64,000 nucleotides of DNA from an uncultured Clostridia bacterium (lineage in GTDB: Bacteria > Bacillota > Clostridia > Christensenellales > CAG-314), in the NCBI GenBank assembly GCA_934230325.1, contig CAKQEP010000010.1, positions 1-64,000 of the forward strand. Direction: 5' to 3'. A program made the position numbers and the translations under genes. The notes beneath the pieces are model-generated. The model did no database searches. It had not been told where the DNA came from and saw nothing but the letters and a program-made list of their open reading frames with translations. Positions 52,289-60,939 of the stretch are shown here, one piece after another (within the stretch, counting starts at the first letter, position 1; every line of letters starts with the position of its first letter).

Positions 52289-53059
52289 CTATTTTTGCGA
52301 TTCTCTTTCTAAAAACTGCCTTGCGATGTTTTGGTACGCCTGCGCGCCCGCGCTCTTTGGCGCGTGAACGCTTATCGGATTGCCAAAACTCGGCGCTTCT
52401 GCCACCTTGATGTTGCGGGGGACGGGGTTTTCGTACACTTTTGCGCCAAAAAACCTTGTGATTTCCGCAGAAACCTGTCGGCTCATAATGCTTCTTCCGT
52501 CGTACATAGTGAGTATTACGCCTTCTATCTTTATCGACGGGTTTGTGCGTTGCGTGACGATTTTTATCGTGTTGATGAGTTGGCTCAAACCTTCCAAAGC
52601 GTAAAACTCGCTCTGAATGGGTATGATTACGCCGTCGCACGCCGTCAGCGCGTTTAAGGTCAACAACCCCAACGACGGCGGACAGTCCACAAAAACAAAG
52701 TCGTAGTCGTCTTTTACCTTGTCCAACGCCGTTTTTAACACAAACTCTCTGTCTTTTACCTTGACGAGAGCGATTTCTGCGCCGACGAGGTCGTTTGTGC
52801 AAGGCAAAACGTCCAGATTTTTGACGGAAGACTCGATTATTGCGTCTTTTGCCGACGCGTCGCCCGTCAAAACGTCGTACATAGTAAAATCAAGAAGATT
52901 TTTTGCAACGCCCAAACCGGTAGTGGCGTTGCCCTGCGGGTCGATATCCGCAAGCAACACCTTTTTGCCTTCCTGCGCAACGTAGGAAGCAATATTTATT
53001 GCGGACGTGGTTTTGCCGACGCCGCCCTTTTGATTGCTGAACGTAATTATCCTTCCCAT
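52289..53059 (-). CDS. parA: Chromosome partitioning ATPase ParA (Soj)
   Basis: 256 residues from the ATG preceded by AGGAGAATT (upstream in-frame starts lack a site). Deviant Walker A QKGGVGKTT, FVDCPPSLG and the TMYDGRS switch. Works with ParB in origin segregation and DnaA control in relatives. 229 nt of repeat-rich DNA separates it from parB, so parB may have its own promoter. Confidence 0.95.
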   Translation of the reverse strand: MGRIITFSNQKGGVGKTTSAINIASYVAQEGKKVLLADIDPQGNATTGLGVAKNLLDFTMYDVLTGDASAKDAIIESSVKNLDVLPCTNDLVGAEIALVKVKDREFVLKTALDKVKDDYDFVFVDCPPSLGLLTLNALTACDGVIIPIQSEFYALEGLSQLINTIKIVTQRTNPSIKIEGVILTMYDGRSIMSRQVSAEITRFFGAKVYENPVPRNIKVAEAPSFGNPISVHAPKSAGAQAYQNIARQFLERESQK

Positions 53060-53157
53060 AATTCTCCTGTTAAGTTGAATTTTAGCATATTTTGCCGTTT
53101 GTTGCAAGGTTTTGCTTTATTTTATCGCCGCAAAAGCGGATTTTTTTGCGAATATTC

Positions 53158-53853
53158 CTACAAAATCGGATTTTTTCTGCATTTGTTTTGCCCGCGCGGA
53201 TATTTTGACGGCGTAAACGCAATTTTTGAGTAAACGAGAATATTTCTCACCCCGCCGTCGGGAAGTACAAATTCTGCAAAGGTCTGTTCATTTAGCCCCA
53301 AAACTTTTGCGGCGTTTTCCGCCGTTTTTTCCTCGTTTTGCCCGTCAACGCCTTTGTACGCCAAAAATACGCCGCCCACCTTGACCAGCGGCGCGCAATA
53401 CTCCATAAGAACAGGCAAACTCGCCACCGCTCGAGCCGTCACGCAATCAAAACTCTCTCGTTGCGTCTTTGCAAGGTCTTCTGCACGAGCGTTTACCACC
53501 GTAGCAGACAAGTCGAGTTTTGCCAAAAGTTGCCGCAAAAACTCCGTTTTTTTGCCCACAGACTCAACCATTGTCACGTTAACGTCGTTACGTATCAACT
53601 TTATCACGACAGAAGGAAACCCCGCGCCGCTCCCGACGTCGCACAACAAGGCGCCTTGCGGAACAAACCGAGCGCCCAACGCGCTGTCTAAAAAATGCTT
53701 GATTGCAACGCCTTGACAATCGGTGACGGCGGTAAGATTTACCTTTTTGTTGTATTCCGTCAAAAAGGCGTAATACTCCGCAAGTTTTTCTATTTGCTCT
53801 TGCGTCAAATCGACGTACCCGCCAAAAGCGGCTTTTATCGCTTGTTTTATCAT
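53158..53853 (-). CDS. rsmG: 16S rRNA (guanine-527-N7) methyltransferase RsmG
   Basis: 231 residues. SAM-binding motif CDVGSGAGFPSVVIKL, then VESVGKKTEFL and the NARAEDL motif typical of RsmG (GidB). Methylates G527 of 16S rRNA. In the usual mnmG-rsmG-parA order. GGGAGAATT precedes the ATG. The C-terminal about 15 residues extend past the usual end. Confidence 0.94.
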   Translation of the reverse strand: MIKQAIKAAFGGYVDLTQEQIEKLAEYYAFLTEYNKKVNLTAVTDCQGVAIKHFLDSALGARFVPQGALLCDVGSGAGFPSVVIKLIRNDVNVTMVESVGKKTEFLRQLLAKLDLSATVVNARAEDLAKTQRESFDCVTARAVASLPVLMEYCAPLVKVGGVFLAYKGVDGQNEEKTAENAAKVLGLNEQTFAEFVLPDGGVRNILVYSKIAFTPSKYPRGQNKCRKNPIL

Positions 53854-53874
53854 AATTCTCCCGTTTTTTTGGTT

Positions 53875-54218
53875 TAAGTGAGCCGCATTGTTTTACAAGT
53901 TTTGATGCGGTACAATATTTTAATAAGAGCCGATATTGTTTTTGCCTATATGCATATAGTAAAGTGCGTGTTTGTACTTTTGTCTGCACAAGGTTCGCTT
54001 CCGCGAGATTGCCACTCAAAATTGTGCGCTTTTAGCGTACAATTTTGCTCGCAATGACAAGTAAGACACTTTCGTGCGTGTATTTACCGTTTTAGGGTGG
54101 AGAGTGGTGTAGATTGACGCGGCTGGCGGACGTAGGCGGAGGGAGCGTATTTAAATACGTGACCGACGGACACGTTCCGCACGCAAGCGGCAAGATGTGC
54201 CGCTCTCCGCCCTAAAAC
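53875..54218. repeat. Mosaic repeat block 8
   Basis: Fills the mnmG-rsmG gap: spacer phrases (TTTTACAAG, CGCTTCCGCGAG), a CAAAATTGTGCGC/GCGTACAATTTTG hairpin with one G-T pair (54007-54058), and the three-copy RNA-like element (54089-54218). Confidence 0.85.
54089..54218 (+). ncRNA. Candidate structured RNA element, copy 1 (at mnmG 3' end)
   Basis: 130 nt bounded by GTTTTAGGG...CCCTAAAAC. The outer stem pairs GTTTTAGGGTGGAGAG with CTCTCCGCCCTAAAAC and continues TGGTGTA/TGTGCCG with G-T wobbles that are valid only for plus-strand RNA. The inner hairpin is CGTAT-TTAA-ATACG. The last base is adjacent to the mnmG stop codon (TAG at 54219-54221, minus strand). No U-run follows. A shared upstream phrase (GTGTATTTACC) precedes all copies. 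Confidence 0.65.
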
Positions 54219-56087
54219 CTAAAACAATCGGGAAAGATATACGGATAGTACAGTAATATCGGCAGGACTTACCCCGCTGACTCTGCTGGCTTGCCCCAAA
54301 GTAAGCGGTTTTATTTTGTTGAGTTTTTGCCGCGCTTCTATACGCAATCCTTCTATTTTTGAGTAGTCAATGTCGGCGGGCAGCGGCGTTTCTTCCGCTT
54401 TTTTAAAGGCGGCGATATTTTGTTCTTCCTTTAAAATGTACCCTTCGTACTTGACGTTTATTTCTATTTGTTCCCGCGCTTGCTTTGACAAATCTTTAAA
54501 CAGTCCGAGTTTTTCGTCAAGTAAATCGACGGTTACGTCACGGCGTTTGAGAGCGGCGGCAACGGATATGCCCGTCTTGACTTCCGCCTCTCCTATTTGC
54601 GCAAAAATGGGGTTGATTTCCGTCGGTTTTAGTATACGTATAAGAGTTTTTTGAGCAATTTGCAATTCTTTGTTTTTGTCGGTAAACCTTTTGTACCGCT
54701 CGTCGCTCACCAAACCTACCCGCCTGCCTATTTCTGTAAGGCGCGCGTCGGCGTTGTCTTGCCGCAAAACAAGGCGGTACTCCGCTCTGCCCGTCATCAT
54801 TCTGTACGGTTCGTTTGTGCCTTTTGTGGTAAGGTCGTCGATAAGTACCCCTATGTATGCGTCGCTGCGTTTGAGTACCAACAAATCTTTTCCATCGTTA
54901 AAACGGGCGGCGTTTATCCCCGCGACAACGCCTTGACCTGCCGCTTCTTCGTACCCGCTCGTGCCGTTTATCTGCCCCGCAAAAAACAATCCCGCGTTAT
55001 CCTTGCTCATAAGAGTCGGATACAATGCGGTGGCGTCTATGCAATCGTACTCGATGGCGTAAGCGTCGCGCATAATCTCTACGTTTTGCAAGCCCGTTAT
55101 CGTGCGGTAAATTTGGTATTGAATTTCCGCCGGCATACTGCTGGATACGCCCTGAACGTACAACTCGTCGGTGTCCGCGCCTTCCGGCTCCAAAAAAATC
55201 TGATGCCGTTCCTTATCGGCAAACCGCACCACTTTGTCTTCTATCGACGGGCAGTATCTCGGCCCGACGCCTTGTATATCGCCGGAAAAAATCGGCGCAA
55301 GGTTTTTGTTTTGCAAAATAATCTTTTTGGTTTCCGGCGTGGTGTAGGTGAGATAGCACGCAACTTGTTCTTGCTTTTTTTGGTCGTTTAAAAAACTGAA
55401 CGGCGGCATAAAACTTTCGCCGTTTTGAATTTGCATCTGCCCAAAATCTACGCTCCGAGCGTTTATCCGCGCGGGCGTGCCTGTCTTAAATCGCATTATC
55501 CTAAAACCCAACCGCTTTAAACTATCCGTGAGTTTTTTTGCGTTGACAAAGCCGTTTGGACCGCAATCCTGAACAAGTTTGCCTATGACTACCTTGCTGT
55601 TTAGGTACACGCCGCTGGCAACGACTACGCTTTTTGCGTAATAAACAAGCCCCGTCGCAACGGTGACGGCGTAATTGCAACCGTCTGACGGCAAATCGAC
55701 GGGGGATACGTCGGTCGCTTCGCCTTGCCTCAAATATAAATTAGGCGTTTTTTCCAAAACCGCCTTCATGTTGGCGTGATAAAGATTTTTGTCCACCTGC
55801 GCGCGCGGACTGTATACCGCAGGACCTTTGCTACGGTTCAACATTCGCAACTGCAACAAACTTTTGTCCGCATTGACAGCCATTTCTCCGCCCAAAGCGT
55901 CGATTTCCTTGACTATCTGACCTTTTGCAGTGCCGCCGATACTCGGATTGCACGCCAAAAACGCCACCGTATCGAGATTTGTGGCAAGACATAACGTTTT
56001 TTGATTGAGCCGCGCGCAAGCAAGCGCCGCTTCACAACCGGCGTGCCCCGCGCCTATTACTATCGTATCAAAGTAAAGTTTGGTCAT
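54219..56087 (-). CDS. mnmG: tRNA uridine-34 5-carboxymethylaminomethyl modification enzyme MnmG (GidA)
   Basis: 622 residues. FAD site VIGAGHAGCEAALA; NPSIGGTAKG and the GTPARIN/CPSIEDK motifs are standard MnmG. Works with MnmE to modify the wobble uridine of several tRNAs. 56 nt after the mnmE stop. Its last sense codons and stop are directly followed by the structured element at 54089-54218. Confidence 0.97.
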   Translation of the reverse strand: MTKLYFDTIVIGAGHAGCEAALACARLNQKTLCLATNLDTVAFLACNPSIGGTAKGQIVKEIDALGGEMAVNADKSLLQLRMLNRSKGPAVYSPRAQVDKNLYHANMKAVLEKTPNLYLRQGEATDVSPVDLPSDGCNYAVTVATGLVYYAKSVVVASGVYLNSKVVIGKLVQDCGPNGFVNAKKLTDSLKRLGFRIMRFKTGTPARINARSVDFGQMQIQNGESFMPPFSFLNDQKKQEQVACYLTYTTPETKKIILQNKNLAPIFSGDIQGVGPRYCPSIEDKVVRFADKERHQIFLEPEGADTDELYVQGVSSSMPAEIQYQIYRTITGLQNVEIMRDAYAIEYDCIDATALYPTLMSKDNAGLFFAGQINGTSGYEEAAGQGVVAGINAARFNDGKDLLVLKRSDAYIGVLIDDLTTKGTNEPYRMMTGRAEYRLVLRQDNADARLTEIGRRVGLVSDERYKRFTDKNKELQIAQKTLIRILKPTEINPIFAQIGEAEVKTGISVAAALKRRDVTVDLLDEKLGLFKDLSKQAREQIEINVKYEGYILKEEQNIAAFKKAEETPLPADIDYSKIEGLRIEARQKLNKIKPLTLGQASRVSGVSPADITVLSVYLSRLF

Positions 56088-56143
56088 TTTTTTCCGTTTT
56101 TTAGTTTGTCGTGATTATTTTTTGTATGGTACGCTTGACGTTG

Positions 56144-57442
56144 TTATTTTCCGAGACAAAAGCGGGAAAAGATTTCGTCAACGACGGTTTGCCCGTCGCA
56201 TTTGCCCGTGATTTGCCCCAAAAACTCCCACGCTTGCCTTATTTCCGCCGCCAAAATGTCGGTGCTTCCGTCGTCGATAAGTTTCAACGCCTGCGCAACG
56301 CTCTCCGCCGCGCGAGTCAAACAACCTTCGTGGCGGGCGTTGGTGACGAGTAGGTCTGCCGATATTACTTGGTCGCCGCTCATCAAGTCGTATATTTTTT
56401 GTTTTAGTTGCTCGACGTTTTTGCCTGTTTTTGCCGACAAAACAATATCGGGAACAAACTCGCAATCTTCGGTTTTGTCGCATTTATTCAATACCGTAAC
56501 AACGGGAACGCGACAATCGTCGGGCAAAACGGGGGGGGTGCCTTCGCTCACAAGTACCGCAACGTCGCACGTTTGTATCGCTCGCTTTGCCCGCAAAACT
56601 CCTTGCCGCTCTACGTCGTCGTCGGTTTCCCTTATCCCCGCCGTGTCGATAAAGGTCATCTTTATCCCTTTGTACTCAACGTCCGACTCTAACGTGTCGC
56701 GCGTCGTTCCGCTCCTGTCGCTGACGATGGCACGGTCAAAACCGACAAGCGCGTTTAACAAACTGCTCTTGCCCGCGTTAGGCTCGCCGCACAACGCAAC
56801 TCGCACTCCGTACTTTGCCGTGCGACCTTTGGTTGCCGTGTCCAACAGATTTTGCAAGCCCGCCGCCGTTTCCAAAAGCAATGTTTTGACGGGGGGGATT
56901 TGGTCTTGCTCCAAATCTTCTTCCGGATAGTCCAAAACCGCCTCGACGCGCGCCAACGCTTCCGTGAGTTTTGATTGCAACAAGTCGGTCTTTTTGCCCA
57001 ACTTGTCCGCCGCAAGACTTTCCGCCGCCTTCAACCCCGCAACGCTCTCCGCGTCGATAATGTCAATAAGCCCTTCCGCCTTGCTCAAATTTGTTTTTCC
57101 GTTTAAAAACGCCCGCTTGGTAAATTCGCCGTTTTGCGCGATTTCAAACCCGACCGACAACAACCGACGTAAAACTTCCCTGACAATAACTACGCCGCCG
57201 TGCAAATACAACTCTGCCATTTCTTCCCCCGTAAAACTTTTTGGCGCGTCAAAATATACGAGCATTGCGTCGTCCTTGACGCCGTTGCCCGCGTCAAAAA
57301 CGCCGTGCCGCAGTTGGTTTGCATTTGTGGGGAAAGGCTTGAAAAGCGGTTTTATGGCGGCTTTAACGCCTTCTCCCGACATTCTCAATACCGCTATCGC
57401 GCTACGCCCTACGGGCGTGCTTTGCGCTACTATTTTACGCAT
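56144..57442 (-). CDS. mnmE: tRNA modification GTPase MnmE (TrmE)
   Basis: 432 residues. N-terminal formyl-THF-binding domain (STPVGRSAIAVLRMSG), then a G domain with G1 GEPNAGKSSLLNAL, G3 DTAGIRETDD, G4 NKCD, and the C-terminal FCLGK end with the essential Cys. Slightly shorter than the usual 450-460. Partner of MnmG. Preceded by a T-rich (A/C-rich on the coding strand) leader and repeat block 9. Confidence 0.97.
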   Translation of the reverse strand: MRKIVAQSTPVGRSAIAVLRMSGEGVKAAIKPLFKPFPTNANQLRHGVFDAGNGVKDDAMLVYFDAPKSFTGEEMAELYLHGGVVIVREVLRRLLSVGFEIAQNGEFTKRAFLNGKTNLSKAEGLIDIIDAESVAGLKAAESLAADKLGKKTDLLQSKLTEALARVEAVLDYPEEDLEQDQIPPVKTLLLETAAGLQNLLDTATKGRTAKYGVRVALCGEPNAGKSSLLNALVGFDRAIVSDRSGTTRDTLESDVEYKGIKMTFIDTAGIRETDDDVERQGVLRAKRAIQTCDVAVLVSEGTPPVLPDDCRVPVVTVLNKCDKTEDCEFVPDIVLSAKTGKNVEQLKQKIYDLMSGDQVISADLLVTNARHEGCLTRAAESVAQALKLIDDGSTDILAAEIRQAWEFLGQITGKCDGQTVVDEIFSRFCLGK

Positions 57443-57700
57443 CGTTCTCGGTCCTTTTTTTGGATTGTTTGTATGGTTTTTTTGGTTTGTTTTTATGATT
57501 TTTGGTTGTCGTTGGTTTTGGTTTGCGAGAGTCGTTTAAAACAAAAAAGCGCCGATACGTTATCTTTTGTATCTGCACTTTTGTATTTTGGTTTCGATTG
57601 TATGTTGCAGTGCAGAACGGCGTGACCTTGCAACTTCCGTTGCGCTTTTTGACTTGTTTGCTGCTATGAGAGTAATGGGGGAATATATGCCGCCTACGTA
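57443..57700 (-). other. Leader region of mnmE
   Basis: No gene. On the coding (minus) strand positions 57443-57545 are A/C-rich and G-poor (AAAAACAAACC-type), like other leaders here. A clear -10/-35 pair was not found. Confidence 0.5.
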
Positions 57701-57740
57701 TTTCGACGGTTTTTTATATGGTTCGCTTTTGCGAGATTTC

Positions 57741-57842
57741 GTCGCAGCGCCGCCCAAAGGCTTGTCGGCATATATTCATATACCGCCTACGCCCTACAGC
57801 GGGCTGCTCCTCTCCAACAAAATGCAAGCATTTTGTTGGGTT
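57741..57842 (-). repeat. Head-hairpin structured element, copy 6
   Basis: Reverse-oriented copy; on the minus strand it starts CCAACAAAATGC-TT-GCATTTTGTTGG and has the GGTATAT/ATATGCC hairpin with the same T-G wobble as copy 2. Confidence 0.8.
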
Positions 57843-57916
57843 TATTATTTTTGCCGTTTTTAAAAAATCGCTCCTCGCAATGACAAGTTAAAACACCTTT
57901 CGCGCGTGTATTTACC

Positions 57917-58048
57917 GTTTTAGGGTGGAGAGTGGTGTGAATTGGCGCGGCTGGCGGGCGTAGGCGGAGGGAGCGTATAGAGAAATACGTGACCGACGGA
58001 TACGTTCCGCACGCAAGCGGCAAGGCGTGCCGCTATCCGCCCTAAAAC
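57917..58048 (+). ncRNA. Candidate structured RNA element, copy 2 (overlaps jag stop)
   Basis: 132 nt, same ends as copy 1. In the outer stem the seventh pair after GAGAG is G-C where copy 1 has A-T. The inner hairpin is CGTAT-AGAGAA-ATACG. The TAG stop of jag (58042-58044, minus strand) lies inside the terminal CCCTAAAAC. Confidence 0.65.
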
Positions 58049-58767
58049 GAGGGGCGTTTAGGTTTAGTCCTATAAGCAAAGTGCAATTGTTTGCGTTTGC
58101 CGCCGCTTACGTCGTTTGACGCTTCTTGTTTTTGCGTTCTTTGCGGTTTGCGGTTTTTGATTTCTTCCGCGAGTTGTTCTGACGGCTCGATAACGACAAA
58201 GCGGAACGGCTCGTTGCCTTCGCTATGCGTCACTACGTTTTGGCTGTTTTTGAGAGCGGTGTGCAGAACTCTGCGTTCGTAAGCGTTCATCGGCTCGAGT
58301 TTGACTCTCCTGCCGGTGCGGATAACTTTTTGCTCAAGGTTTGCGGCGAGTTTAAGCAAAGTTTTTTGGCGTCTTTCCCGATAATTTTTGCAGTCTACAA
58401 AAAGACGTTTTTTGGCGTCTTTGCCAAGACTTATACTTGCCAAAAACTGCAATGCGTCCAAAACGTCGCCTTTGCGGCCTATGACGGTGTTGTAATCCGC
58501 GCCTTCTATGTCGATTTTGACTTCTTCTTCCGTTTCTTCTTTGGTGACGGAGAGGTCGAGTCCCGCTTTTTTAAGGACGGTTTCTATATAGTTTTGGTAA
58601 AGGTCGCCTTCGGTAAGTTTTTTGCTGATTTCCACCTTAAACTTTCTCAAAAAACCGCCCACCGTAAGCACGGTGTAGTCAATTTGTTCTCTCGTGTAGT
58701 CGGTTTTTTGCAACGCGTCGTTTATAGCGGCGTCCAACGTTTTGCCGCTACCTAATATTTTGTCCAT
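58042..58767 (-). CDS. jag: Jag/KhpB-like RNA-binding protein
   Basis: 241 residues from the ATG at 58767, which follows AGGAG and lies one base past the yidC stop. Jag-N start (GSGKTLDAAINDAL), a KH domain (NTVIGRKGDVLDALQFLAS) and an R3H domain (ERRVLHTAL...VTHSEGNEPFR). KhpB binds RNA and affects cell elongation and division in relatives. The tail is basic and Gln-rich (RKPQRTQKQEAS). The stop codon falls inside the repeated structured element, so the last few residues may have been set by its insertion. Confidence 0.93.
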   Translation of the reverse strand: MDKILGSGKTLDAAINDALQKTDYTREQIDYTVLTVGGFLRKFKVEISKKLTEGDLYQNYIETVLKKAGLDLSVTKEETEEEVKIDIEGADYNTVIGRKGDVLDALQFLASISLGKDAKKRLFVDCKNYRERRQKTLLKLAANLEQKVIRTGRRVKLEPMNAYERRVLHTALKNSQNVVTHSEGNEPFRFVVIEPSEQLAEEIKNRKPQRTQKQEASNDVSGGKRKQLHFAYRTKPKRPSF

Positions 58768-58768
58768 T

Positions 58769-60061
58769 TTATCTCCTGTATCCGACATCTTTTTTGACAA
58801 CGCCGGCGCGCTTTGACACCATCTTGTCTATTATCGGAGTTTCTATCAAATTGAATAGTATGCTGAATACGCTGCTTGCGACGAGGTACAACGCAAACGC
58901 CGCAGAGTTGGTGAGAGCAAACACGCCCATCATAATCGGCATAATAAACATCATCATTTTTTGTTGGCTCTTTGCGTTTTGAGCCTGCTGCCCCGTACCC
59001 AAGTTTCCTTGCGATTTGTTGCCGATAAGCGTAGTAACAAAACTCAACGCGACGGCAAGAATAGGCAAAATAAGCAAGCCGTTCCACTTGTTTTTGCCAT
59101 AACCCAACGCCTTTTGCGCTTTAGCGAGTTCTGCCGCTTCCGTCGGGTTTTGGGCGTCGAAATATTTTTCCGGATTGCTCAAAGCGTCGTAAATGTTGGC
59201 GTACAAGTCGGGCGCGGTAAGTCCGTCGGTGTTTTTGTTGCCCGACAACGCTCCCGTAAACCCGCTGTAATTTTCCGGCAGGGCTTTTTGCCAACCGTCG
59301 CTACGCCAAATGGATTTTATCCACAAAAAGCCTTCGCGGTCGGTTTCGTACTTGATGACGGTCTGTTGCTTGGCGTATCTTTCCGCTTCTGCGCTTATGC
59401 GGTCGTACTCGGCTTGCAACGTTTCCTTATCTTGCTGCGACAATGCGGCAAACCACGCTTCTCCTTTGTGTTCTGCGTAATACATGGGGGTGTAATACCC
59501 GCCCTGCCCGTCGCTGACGGAAGTAGGCGCGTCTTTGTAACGGTCTATGACTTGGCAGTACGCGGTAAGATACGTTTCCTGCATTTTTTGGTAAGTTTTT
59601 ATGTTGAGAGCGCTACCACAGTTGCTCAAAGAAGTGTACATAAAAATGAACACCGCCATCGTGACGATTGTGGGCAAGCACATACCAAAGGGCTTATAAC
59701 CGTACTTCTTCATCACTTTTTGCTTTTCTGCGTTTGCGGATTGCGGGTTGTTGGCATAAGCTTTGTCGATTTTTTCCATTATCTCGCTTATTTCGCCCAT
59801 AATCTTGCTGTTTTTCTTCATGGAAAACTTTTGCCAAAAATCAAGCGGCAAAGTAAGCAAGCGCAAAAATAAGGTAAACAAAATAATGGTCCAACCGTAA
59901 TTTCCCAACCACGCGAACATTCCCATTATCGCTTTTGAAATAAAGTTTACTTTTGACGAAAACTCGAAGTCGATACCGCCCACCCAGTTGAGTCCCCAGC
60001 GGGACAGGGTGTCTTTTATCGCGTCGAAACTCGTACTCAACAGTTGCGTCAGATACACCAT
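58769..60061 (-). CDS. yidC: Membrane protein insertase YidC/OxaA
   Basis: 430 residues. The conserved five-helix core is recognisable (GWTIILFTLFLRLLTLPL, GMCLPTIVTMAVFIFMY, LPILAVALSF, AFALYLVASSVFSILFN) with the cytosolic helical hairpin KKNSKIMGEISEIMEKI and a positively charged end. A hydrophilic segment of about 150 residues (about 170-320) between helices is longer than in the classic Bacillus protein. No lipobox at the N-terminus. The start overlaps yidD by 13 bp. Inserts membrane proteins together with or independent of Sec. Confidence 0.93.
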   Translation of the reverse strand: MVYLTQLLSTSFDAIKDTLSRWGLNWVGGIDFEFSSKVNFISKAIMGMFAWLGNYGWTIILFTLFLRLLTLPLDFWQKFSMKKNSKIMGEISEIMEKIDKAYANNPQSANAEKQKVMKKYGYKPFGMCLPTIVTMAVFIFMYTSLSNCGSALNIKTYQKMQETYLTAYCQVIDRYKDAPTSVSDGQGGYYTPMYYAEHKGEAWFAALSQQDKETLQAEYDRISAEAERYAKQQTVIKYETDREGFLWIKSIWRSDGWQKALPENYSGFTGALSGNKNTDGLTAPDLYANIYDALSNPEKYFDAQNPTEAAELAKAQKALGYGKNKWNGLLILPILAVALSFVTTLIGNKSQGNLGTGQQAQNAKSQQKMMMFIMPIMMGVFALTNSAAFALYLVASSVFSILFNLIETPIIDKMVSKRAGVVKKDVGYRR

Positions 60062-60291
60062 CTGATATCTCCTTTAAAATTGTACGGAACGGGGTCAAAA
60101 CCGCCTTTGCCCCACGGCGCGCACCTTAACACTCTCTTTAACGTAAGCCAGCCGCCTTTAAAAAAACCGTGCGCCAAAAAACTCTCTATCCCGTAAACGG
60201 AACAAGAGGGCGTGTAAATGCACTTTTTTCCTTTTATTTTGCTCAGTGTGTTTTTGTAAAGCCTGAGCAATGCGACGCATACGTACTTCAT
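60049..60291 (-). CDS. yidD: Membrane protein insertion factor YidD
   Basis: 80 residues with the family pattern YIPTCSVYG-like KKCIYTPSCSVYGIESF, GGWLTLKRVLRCAPWGKGGFDPVP. A small amphipathic protein that assists YidC. Its ATG follows directly on the rnpA stop (TAAATG), so the two are coupled. Confidence 0.93.
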   Translation of the reverse strand: MKYVCVALLRLYKNTLSKIKGKKCIYTPSCSVYGIESFLAHGFFKGGWLTLKRVLRCAPWGKGGFDPVPYNFKGDIRWCI

Positions 60292-60645
60292 TTACTTTTT
60301 TAATATCGGCTGTACCGTCAGTTTGGATTTTTTTATCAAATCCTGCGCGTCGTTTTGCAATACGGCAAAAGTCGGCGCGTTTTGCGCGTCAAATCGAGGT
60401 CTAAAAACGTAATAACCGCCGTCAGCCTCTTTTGCAAGCGGTATGCATATGCTTTTGATTTGACGACGAAGTTTGTTGCGGCGTACCGCCTTGCCGTACT
60501 TTGTGGTCACGTTAACGCCAAACTTTGGCGTTGGCGAATTGTTTTTAACAAAAATGAGAGTAAGCGTCTTGTTTTTTAAGACGCTACCCTTTTTGTAAAC
60601 GTAAACGTATTGAGAATTGCTTTTTAACCTGTACGCCTTTTGCAA
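60292..60645 (-). CDS. rnpA: Ribonuclease P protein component
   Basis: 117 residues. The RNR signature (GKAVRRNKLRRQIK) and the central FGVNVTTKYGKA are typical. It partners the RNase P RNA in tRNA 5' maturation. The best start is a TTG at 60645, 21 nt after the rpmH stop; no good ribosome site is visible, so translation may be coupled to rpmH. Confidence 0.93.
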   Translation of the reverse strand: MQKAYRLKSNSQYVYVYKKGSVLKNKTLTLIFVKNNSPTPKFGVNVTTKYGKAVRRNKLRRQIKSICIPLAKEADGGYYVFRPRFDAQNAPTFAVLQNDAQDLIKKSKLTVQPILKK

Positions 60646-60666
60646 CTTTTTACGCGGACAAACCGA

Positions 60667-60801
60667 CTATGCGGACAACTTGGCGCGACCTTTGTTGCGT
60701 CTGCGAGCCAACGTTCTTCTGCCGCCGGTGGTGCTCATTCTTTTACGGAAACCGTGAACTTTGTTGCGTTGTCTTTTTTTGGGCTGATAAGTCCTTTTCA
60801 T
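60667..60801 (-). CDS. rpmH: Ribosomal protein bL34
   Basis: 44 residues starting [18 protein letters not shown] and rich in Arg/Lys, ending AKLSA; the usual bL34 length. AAGGAGT lies upstream of the ATG at 60801. First gene of rpmH-rnpA-yidD-yidC-jag, with its own strong promoter. Confidence 0.97.
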   Translation of the reverse strand: MKRTYQPKKRQRNKVHGFRKRMSTTGGRRTLARRRNKGRAKLSA

Positions 60802-60838
60802 ATTAAAATACTCCTTGTATTGCCGAATAGTTTTTAGG

Positions 60839-60854
60839 CGGGTTTATAAACCCG
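60839..60854. other. 16-bp perfect palindrome in the rpmH leader
   Basis: CGGGTTTATAAACCCG between the rpmH promoter and ribosome site. It could form a leader hairpin or be a protein-binding site. Confidence 0.6.
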
Positions 60855-60862
60855 TACTGTTT

Positions 60863-60891
60863 ATTATATTTTATTTTTTTTGCTTTGTCAA
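60863..60891 (-). promoter_or_regulatory. Promoter of rpmH operon
   Basis: Consensus TTGACA (60886-60891) and TATAAT (60863-60868) on the minus strand with 17-nt spacing, about 60 nt upstream of rpmH. Confidence 0.88.
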
Positions 60892-60939
60892 TCGTATTTG
60901 CCAACGGTTTTTAGTTTTTTTACAACAACCGCTTTTGCT

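Larger units (their letters stand above)
57700..58048. repeat. Mosaic repeat block 9
   Basis: Holds a reverse head-hairpin element (57741-57842), half of a GAGCGATTTTTT-type module (57858-57884) and the second copy of the structured RNA-like element (57917-58048), which contains the jag stop codon. Confidence 0.85.

Noticed and set aside
54089..54218. Reading the three-copy element as an intrinsic terminator
   Set aside because: No U-run follows the stem on either strand in any copy, and the stem is far longer than a terminator stem.
59317..59325. Perfect DnaA box TTATCCACA
   Set aside because: Single occurrence inside yidC coding sequence; no cluster and no adjacent A/T-rich unwinding region.
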